From NCBI GenBank assembly GCA_000508305.1, contig CP006977.1, positions 186,001-250,000 on the forward strand: 64,000 nucleotides of DNA, written 5' to 3'. A program made the position numbers and the translations under genes. This document shows positions 59,109 to 64,000 of the stretch, piece by piece. The notes below the pieces were generated by a model. That model ran no database searches. It was not told the origin of the DNA and saw only the letters and a list, made by a program, of their open reading frames with translations. The stretch comes from Sulfolobus acidocaldarius SUSAZ (GTDB lineage: Archaea > Thermoproteota > Thermoprotei_A > Sulfolobales > Sulfolobaceae). Each line of letters starts with the position of its first letter. The stretch's first letter is position 1.

Positions 59109-59612
59109 CTAGAGGGATTTTTGAGCAATGCTAAGTGCAGCTTCTTCCTGTGCCTCAATAATTTTATAGTAAAGTCTCAATGCATTAAGGATTAACTTTA
59201 ACCCACTTTTTATGTTGGCTTCATTTACTTTGATGGAGACACAACAGTCCTTAATTCTTAACTCAAAATTATCTCTTACTACGTTATTTATTAGATCTAT
59301 TCCTGGAAATGGCTGAAGGCATAATTCATAAGAGGTCTCCACGTAACTCTCAGCTATTTGAAGTGGTAATACATTCCGAAAATTTCCAGGCTTCCATAAT
59401 ACCTCATGAAAACTCCCCATGTCGAGTTCTTCTAACTCTTTAAGCCTATCCTTAGGAAAAGTGCTCTCTACTACAACAGCATATCTCCCAAACTCCTTAG
59501 CAAGATAACCTCCTTCCAACTCCATCCATCCTTGTAATACCCTTTGAACTTTAAACTTGGCTATGGAGTTTCGAAATTCATAAACGTTGATGTATATTTC
59601 TAGGCGAGTCAA
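59109..59612 (-). CDS. Conserved hypothetical protein, C terminus Pcc1-like
   Basis: 167 residues. The last third (FELRIKDCCVSIKVNEANIK then SGLKLILNALRLYYKII) follows the strand-strand-helix pattern of Pcc1, a KEOPS subunit, but the protein is twice the usual length. The N-terminal part is mixed alpha/beta with EGGYLAKEFGRYAVVVES. Could be an archaeal Pcc1 paralogue; weak by eye. Confidence 0.5.
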   Translation of the reverse strand: MTRLEIYINVYEFRNSIAKFKVQRVLQGWMELEGGYLAKEFGRYAVVVESTFPKDRLKELEELDMGSFHEVLWKPGNFRNVLPLQIAESYVETSYELCLQPFPGIDLINNVVRDNFELRIKDCCVSIKVNEANIKSGLKLILNALRLYYKIIEAQEEAALSIAQKSL

Positions 59613-59728
59613 TACGTCCTCCCAATTTTAAATACTTTGATCTAGTCTAAATTTATTCGTATCCCGATAACTTAAGCACGGTTGATCTATTGGGCAATTA
59701 ATAAATACTTACAATAGTTATATTAGTT

Positions 59729-60124
59729 GTGCTCGTGTCCCAATTAGTTTCGAGAAAGCCAGTCACCGTTGACCTCAAGACTAGTATAAAGGATGCCACA
59801 AAGGTAATGAGGAGGGAAGGGGTTGGTTCCTTAGTTATTGTAGATAATGATTTTCGACCAGTAGGGATCGTTACTGAAAGGGATATAGTTTATGCTATCG
59901 CTCAAGATATTCCTATAGACACTCCAATAAGCGAAATAATGAGCAGAGATCCTGTGTCAATTAATGGGGGCTCAGATGTAAGTGAGGCAGTTGCACTAAT
60001 GACATCTAGGGGAATTAGACACCTTGTGGTTATTAATAACGAGGGCAGGACAATAGGGGTAATTTCCGTGAGAGATGTGGTAAAAGCAGTTGGAGCTATA
60101 GCATTAGACTTAGCCTTTTGGTAA
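59729..60124 (+). CDS. CBS-pair protein
   Basis: 131 residues from GTG 59729: two CBS motifs, GSLVIVDNDFRPVGIVTERD and RHLVVINNEGRTIGVISVRD, each ending in the conserved (T/S)xRD. Such stand-alone CBS pairs sense adenine nucleotides. Neighbours give no clear target. Confidence 0.85.
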   Translation: MLVSQLVSRKPVTVDLKTSIKDATKVMRREGVGSLVIVDNDFRPVGIVTERDIVYAIAQDIPIDTPISEIMSRDPVSINGGSDVSEAVALMTSRGIRHLVVINNEGRTIGVISVRDVVKAVGAIALDLAFW

Positions 60125-60356
60125 AATATATGGTTTTCACTCTTATGAATTAGTTATTACCCATTCCTAAACTACTGATCCCACCTAAAACTAAGTCCTC
60201 TAAATTATCCATAGTATTTGTAATAATCTAATTAAAGATTAGAGAAATTTAGTTAAGGGCTGTTTCTATTAAGTGTTCATAAACTCACGTTTTTACTTTG
60301 TTTACATTTTCCTAGAGGATTAAAGCTCTAGGTCAGTGATTATTTTACTAAATGAG
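60125..60356. other. Spacer with a perfect seven-base hairpin
   Basis: No ORF over 20 codons. It holds the hairpin at 60311-60332 and a smaller AATCT/AGATT inverted repeat near 60225-60240. It continues into IS605-type hairpin copy 4. Confidence 0.4.
60311..60332. repeat. Perfect inverted repeat CCTAGAG/CTCTAGG
   Basis: Seven paired bases around an eight-base loop (GATTAAAG), followed by TCAG, so its tail reads AGGTCAG like the tails of the IS605-type hairpins 30-60 bases further on. It may be an imperfect relative or a separate structure. Confidence 0.45.
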
Positions 60357-60390
60357 GAAAGTCTCCCCTTCAGGGCGGGGAGGAAGTCAG
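60357..60390 (+). repeat. IS605-type end hairpin, copy 4
   Basis: CTCCCC and GGGGAG form a six-base stem around TTCAGGGC, followed by GAAGTCAG. Same tail as copies 3 and 5. It is 77 bases beyond the stop of the AAA ATPase gene. Confidence 0.6.
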
Positions 60391-60466
60391 ACTGTTTATA
60401 TGGCAACGTTAAATCAAATTCAATAAATTCATACTGTATTCCGTGTTATTTCCACTTTGACTTTTT

Positions 60467-61465
60467 CTATTTTTCATTTAAGATCGTTTTGTACATAGGG
60501 TCTATAATCCTGTAACCATTGACATCCTTCTTAACTAATCTAGCATTTACTAACTGCTTTAGAGCATGATTAAATACCCAATCCTTAAACTCTCTCTTCG
60601 TTAAACCCTCCGTTAAGTTCTTGAGTTCCTTCCATGAAACCTCTTCTACTAAGCATAGGGATCTAAGTATTGCCCTTTGGGTATCGCTTAGTCGTCCTAG
60701 CTCATCCTTTATTACTCCTTCGGCTACCTTTTTAACCATATCTTTAGCCTTGTTATGACTATAACCAAGGTTTCTAAAGCTACCGTAGTACGTTAACCAC
60801 CCCTGTATCCCCCTATATGTCATTACGCTCTCTTCAATTTCATCTTCGCTCAGTTCTATACCACATCTCTCCGAGCCAGTTTTAAGAAACCTTCTACCTA
60901 ATTCTTCTGAGAATGGATAGATTTCAATTGATAGTATAGGTTTACCCTTGAGTACACTACTAACTTTTCCTTTCCCCTCGCCTGATAGTGCCTTTGAGAG
61001 TCCTATCATTGAACCCGTGAACACAAATCTAATTTCGGATTCGTTGTAGACATTCGATAGTAGTGACAAAAACCACGGTGAGACTACGTTTTGAACCTCA
61101 TCTACTAAAACAATTTTATGATCGAGTTTTTTTAGAAGTGACCTCACTCCCTTTAGGGGAGTTTTCTGTATCTCTAGCCTCAGTACTTTCAAATCCAAAG
61201 AGAGCCTCAAGGATAGGCTAGATTCTATCAGCTCTTCACCGAATTGTTTTATGGATCTAATATTTGTAGCATCAACATATATTCCGTTTAGCTCGTTAGC
61301 CACTATTTTGAGTATTGATGTTTTTCCAGTCCTCTTTGGACCTATAAGTAGAGGCCAAAATTTTCCTTGAACGAGTTTCTCGACCTCGTTTAGAATTTCC
61401 TCAGAGTCAAAGAAGTCTTCCCGGGTGGATTTTGGATAGGGATCGAAAAGTTTGCAGATAGCCAT
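60467..61465 (-). CDS. Archaeal-type AAA ATPase
   Basis: 332 residues from ATG 61465; an upstream ATG (61531) would add 22 residues that look non-coding because they include a repeated operator-like sequence. The start CKLFDPYPKSTREDFFDSEE is typical of this family. Walker A is GPKRTGKTS, Walker B is KIVLVDEVQNV (DE), then FVFTGSMIG (sensor 1), and the C terminus is a winged-helix region (EEVSWKELKNLTEGLTKREF). These pfam01637 ATPases abound in Sulfolobus mobile and accessory regions. It is bracketed by inverted IS605-type hairpins. Confidence 0.82.
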   Translation of the reverse strand: MAICKLFDPYPKSTREDFFDSEEILNEVEKLVQGKFWPLLIGPKRTGKTSILKIVANELNGIYVDATNIRSIKQFGEELIESSLSLRLSLDLKVLRLEIQKTPLKGVRSLLKKLDHKIVLVDEVQNVVSPWFLSLLSNVYNESEIRFVFTGSMIGLSKALSGEGKGKVSSVLKGKPILSIEIYPFSEELGRRFLKTGSERCGIELSEDEIEESVMTYRGIQGWLTYYGSFRNLGYSHNKAKDMVKKVAEGVIKDELGRLSDTQRAILRSLCLVEEVSWKELKNLTEGLTKREFKDWVFNHALKQLVNARLVKKDVNGYRIIDPMYKTILNEK

Positions 61466-61484
61466 ATTAGTTACTAATATAGCT
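61465..61484. repeat. Palindromic direct repeat, copy at the ATPase start
   Basis: TATTAGTTACTAATATAGCT; its inner TATTAGTTACTAATA is a near palindrome. It begins at the first base of the ATPase ATG (minus strand), so a bound protein would cover the transcription or translation start. Confidence 0.6.
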
Positions 61485-61562
61485 TTATCCATATTTATTT
61501 TACCCCGTCTCATGAGAGCTATTTCTCTCATAATTTTCTACTTTTATGGACTATAGAAACCC

Positions 61563-61582
61563 TATTAGTTACTAATATAGCT
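61563..61582. repeat. Palindromic direct repeat, upstream copy
   Basis: The same 20 bases as 61465-61484, in the same orientation, 98 bases away. A partial third match (TATTAGTTCCTAGGATA) lies near 61953 beside the etfB promoter. Confidence 0.6.
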
Positions 61583-61683
61583 CTTACGGAGGGTTATTAA
61601 CTTATGTATTTTAGCTCAAGAGTTTTTATTCAAGTTCAGGAAATATAAGCTGATATGAGTTTTGTCTCAATGTCCATCATTTT

Positions 61684-61719
61684 CTGACTTCCTCCCCACC
61701 ATAAATGGCAAGGCTTTCA
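61684..61719 (-). repeat. IS605-type end hairpin, copy 5 (inverted)
   Basis: On the minus strand: GAAAGCCTTGCCATTTATGG then TGGGGAGGAAGTCAG. The stem GCCA/TGGT with flanking pairs and the GGAAGTCAG tail match copies 3 and 4. Orientation is opposite to copy 4, on the other side of the AAA ATPase gene. Confidence 0.6.
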
Positions 61720-61946
61720 TCATTTTGTAATTTTCCTGCTTTTATGTATTAAATAAAGATTTATTTTTAACTCTTATCTCTAGGTGAAAGTGACTTTTTT
61801 TAAATATATATGCATGAGTTTTCATTAGAAATATAGATAAGACTTCTTTTAGTTAAAATTTTTTTATATTTATAATTTAGAGCATTATTGATGGTATTAG
61901 ATATATCTGTAACAATATTACTTAACTAATTTCTTATCGTATCAAC

Positions 61947-61956
61947 AAAATATATT
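61947..61956 (+). promoter_or_regulatory. TATA box for etfB-etfA-fixC
   Basis: AAAATATATT ends 23 bases before GTG 61980. Confidence 0.45.
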
Positions 61957-61979
61957 AGTTCCTAGGATAAATATAACGT

Positions 61980-62711
61980 GTGAACGTAGTAGCCCTTTTT
62001 AAGATAGTCCCAGATGATACTTTAATAAAAGTAACAGGAAGTACTCTAGATCTAAATGTACCAGCGAAAATAAGCACATACGATAAGAGCGCTATTGAAG
62101 AGGCTATAAGAATAAAAGAAAAACACGGTGGAAAGGCAATAGGTGTAACAGCAGGTAATACAGATAGAAAGGCAATTAGGGAAGCCTTAGCAATGGGTCT
62201 AGACGAGGTTATAGCTATAGATATGAAAGAACAAGATATTTACAGTACAGCAAGTATGATAGCAGACCAATTAAAACAACTCAATCCTGATCTTGTGATA
62301 GGTTCAGAGGCTACAACAGATAGCAGCGGTGGTATATTTCCTGCATATCTAGCTGGTTTACTTGGACTGCCTTTAATTAGTTATGTTAAGTCCATTACAA
62401 TAGAAGGAAAGAAAATCAGAGCTGAAAGAAACTTAATCTCATCTACTGAAATAGTTGAGTCAGAATTACCACTTGTAATTTCAGTGGTAGGAGAGATAAA
62501 CACGCCTAGAATACCTACAGTTAAGCAGATACTTGAGTCCTCTAAAAAGCCTGTAAAGAGCGTAAATGCAAATGTAAAGCCGTTGGTAAAGTTAGCGTCA
62601 GTATCTCCTTATGTAATCCAGAGGAAAAAGATAATAATAGATGGCTCTAAGATGGAAGAGGCTGTTGATAAACTACTTTCATACTTGAGGCAAGAAGGGG
62701 TGATTTCATGA
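61980..62711 (+). CDS. etfB: Electron transfer flavoprotein beta subunit
   Basis: 243 residues. Begins NVVALFKIVPD as in EtfB, with AIEEAIRIKEKHGGKAIGVTAG, GLDEVIAID, and LVIGSEATTDSSGGIFPAYLAGLLGLP. It holds AMP or, in bifurcating types, a second FAD. First gene of an etfB-etfA-fixC unit that moves electrons from acyl-CoA or other dehydrogenases to quinone. Confidence 0.92.
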   Translation: MNVVALFKIVPDDTLIKVTGSTLDLNVPAKISTYDKSAIEEAIRIKEKHGGKAIGVTAGNTDRKAIREALAMGLDEVIAIDMKEQDIYSTASMIADQLKQLNPDLVIGSEATTDSSGGIFPAYLAGLLGLPLISYVKSITIEGKKIRAERNLISSTEIVESELPLVISVVGEINTPRIPTVKQILESSKKPVKSVNANVKPLVKLASVSPYVIQRKKIIIDGSKMEEAVDKLLSYLRQEGVIS

Positions 62712-63553
62712 ACATAGTTGCCTATTCTGAAGATCCTGAATACATAAAGGTAGCATCAAGTTATTTTTCAAATGAAAAGATAGTAGCAGTCTCGACATCA
62801 GATACAAAGTATGCAGATGAATTACATCTCATAGATAAGATGGATGAGGAAGCCATAGCAAAATACCTAGCATCACTCAAGCCAGATCTACTTATAACAG
62901 GAAGCACAAAGAGGGATAAAGTAATAGGAGCTTATGCAGCTGGTTTACTAAAATACCCCATTTTACCTGATGTAATTGACATATCTGGAAACAAAGCTAA
63001 AAGAGTAGTTTATAGCGGAATGGGGATTGCTGAGCTTGAATTTAATACCCCAATTGTGGTCTCCATATCCAAGAAGAACGTCGAAGCAAAAGAGAGGCAA
63101 ACACAGAAAAAGAACGTTAATTTAGAGGAGGGTAAGGTTAAGAAAATTGAGGTTAAGCAAAAAGGTGGAGAAGGAGTAGATCTATCCTCTGCTCAGATAA
63201 TAGTCTCAGTGGGAAGAGGGATAGGTTCTAAGGAGAATATAAAGTTCGCTGACGAGTTGGCTAGAGCCATAGGAGGAGCTTTAGGTGGAAGCAGACCTAT
63301 TACCGCTGATTTAGGTTGGTTACCAGAGGATAGACAAATTGGTTTGTCTGGTCTAAAAGTAAAGCCAAAAGTATACTTCGCTCTAGGAATATCAGGTCAG
63401 CCGCAGCACTTAGCTGGTATAAAGGATACTAAGATAATAGTAGCAGTAAATACAGACAAGAATGCACCTATAGTCGAAAACGCTGACTACATAGTTGTTG
63501 GGGATGTAATAAAATTCTGCCAAGAAATGGTGAAAAAAGTGGGTAAGAAATGA
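62708..63553 (+). CDS. etfA: Electron transfer flavoprotein alpha subunit
   Basis: 281 residues. The C-terminal FAD domain is present: IIVSVGRGIGSKENIKFADELARAIG, GGSRPITADLGWLPEDRQIGLSG, KPKVYFALGISGQPQHLAGI and VAVNTDKNAPIVENADYIVVGD. The N-terminal domain is rather short. Overlaps etfB and fixC by four bases each. Confidence 0.92.
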   Translation: MNIVAYSEDPEYIKVASSYFSNEKIVAVSTSDTKYADELHLIDKMDEEAIAKYLASLKPDLLITGSTKRDKVIGAYAAGLLKYPILPDVIDISGNKAKRVVYSGMGIAELEFNTPIVVSISKKNVEAKERQTQKKNVNLEEGKVKKIEVKQKGGEGVDLSSAQIIVSVGRGIGSKENIKFADELARAIGGALGGSRPITADLGWLPEDRQIGLSGLKVKPKVYFALGISGQPQHLAGIKDTKIIVAVNTDKNAPIVENADYIVVGDVIKFCQEMVKKVGKK

Positions 63554-64000
63554 GTTTTGATGCTGATGTAATTGTAGTTGGTGGAGGCTTAGGTGGACTA
63601 TCTGCTGCAATAACAGCAGCCAAAGAAGGGTTAAGTGTAATAGTATTAGAGAGGGGAGACTACAGTGGTGCAAAAAATGTATCAGGAGGAAGAATGTACA
63701 TACATGCTCTACAGAAACTTATACCAGATGCGTTAGAGAGAGCCCCTCTTGAGAGACCTATAACTAAGGAAACATTTGAATTTTATTGCAGTAATGACAG
63801 GAAACTGTCTTTTTCTTTTGAAGAAAAAGGAAAGAAGAATAGTTACTCTATATTAAGAGCAAAATTTGATAGATGGCTTGCAAGTGAGGCAGAAAATCTA
63901 GGTGTGTTGATCTCGTATTCAACGTTAGTCACAAATGCTCAAAGAGAAAGTGGAGGGATTAATCTAGAGACCAACAGAGGAAACCTGAGAGCACCCTTGG
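63550..64000 (+). CDS. fixC: FixC-like ETF:quinone oxidoreductase, 5' part (cut by window end)
   Basis: First 150 residues. VIVVGGGLGGLSAAITAAKEG is the FAD-binding motif, followed by VLERGDYSGAKNVSGGRMY, typical of FixC/ETF-QO. The ATG overlaps the etfA stop. A FixX-type ferredoxin is usual downstream but lies outside the window. Confidence 0.9.
   Translation, partial: MSFDADVIVVGGGLGGLSAAITAAKEGLSVIVLERGDYSGAKNVSGGRMYIHALQKLIPDALERAPLERPITKETFEFYCSNDRKLSFSFEEKGKKNSYSILRAKFDRWLASEAENLGVLISYSTLVTNAQRESGGINLETNRGNLRAPL

Larger units (their letters stand above)
61485..61979. other. AT-rich spacer between ATPase and etfB
   Basis: No supported gene. It contains the upstream copy of the ATPase repeat (61563), IS605-type hairpin copy 5, long A/T runs (61795-61880) and the etfB TATA box. 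A frame from ATG 61531 joins the ATPase frame but is probably untranslated. Confidence 0.5.

Noticed and set aside
63410-63673. 87-codon minus-strand frame at the etfA/fixC junction
   Set aside because: Low-complexity antisense frame crossing two confident overlapping genes.

Overview
The window is a 64 kb piece of a thermoacidophilic crenarchaeon of the Sulfolobales, most like Sulfolobus acidocaldarius. Support: AT-rich DNA, leaderless genes behind TTTAWA-type TATA boxes, many GTG/TTG starts, a promiscuous Entner-Doudoroff kdgA-kdgK-gapN cluster, a methylcitrate-type cluster, the archaeal biotin carboxylase/carboxyltransferase set, Hel308, TatA/TatC, GAT-QueC for archaeosine, and FixC/ETF genes. 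I see no rRNA, tRNA, CRISPR array or replication origin.

Layout. 1-2.6 kb: partial flavoprotein, nucleotidyltransferase-like gene, moaB, DUF1286 membrane protein and a frame-broken RelE-like gene. 2.6-3.4 kb: decayed spacer. 3.4-6.8 kb: KDG aldolase, KDG kinase, GAPN. 6.8-9.2 kb: Rieske protein and small unknown genes, with two hairpins of IS200/IS605 right-end type. 9.2-10.9 kb: a ferritin-like/encapsulin fusion, convergent with a HipA-like kinase-fold gene. 10.9-18.1 kb: LysO exporter, MFS carrier, RHH protein, TldD-like, SDR, HAD, B12-radical SAM. 18.4-29.5 kb: CDF metal exporter, prpD-prpB-(CBS-like fragment)-citrate/methylcitrate synthase, malate dehydrogenase, hydroxyacid dehydrogenase, EVE protein, aminotransferase, BluB-like protein, isopropylmalate dehydratase. 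29.5-31.1 kb: Tat translocase. 31.2-37.4 kb: anion-type ABC transporter (COG4986 class), a C/D box sRNA, and the three acyl-CoA carboxylase subunits. 37.4-44.4 kb: Hel308, phosphate transport (RHH, Pit, PhoU-like), DUF763, phosphoesterase, and a shortened TnpB-like nuclease. 44.4-58.9 kb: class II amidotransferase, MBL proteins, ribokinase, ThiD fusion, Cas4-like nuclease, glycosyltransferase, VIT1-type transporter, COG4754 domain protein, GAT-QueC, MrfA-like helicase, TSUP/DUF1634 exporter, DedA. 58.9-61.9 kb: more IS605-type hairpins around a CBS protein and an archaeal AAA ATPase. 62-64 kb: etfB-etfA-fixC, cut by the window end.

How it fits together. Central carbon genes dominate: sugar acid oxidation, propionate/methylcitrate chemistry, malate, carboxylation of acetyl/propionyl-CoA, and electron transfer from acyl-CoA oxidation to quinone. 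The most unusual items are the encapsulin with its own fused ferritin-like cargo, a TnpB-derived protein that has lost its element ends, a set of RE-like hairpins that have lost their tnpB, and a clear C/D box guide RNA. Several genes show coding similarity that starts upstream of any ATG/GTG/TTG, in some cases next to a short homopolymer; these may be sequence errors or real decay. All family names come from reading the proteins by eye; no database search was run.
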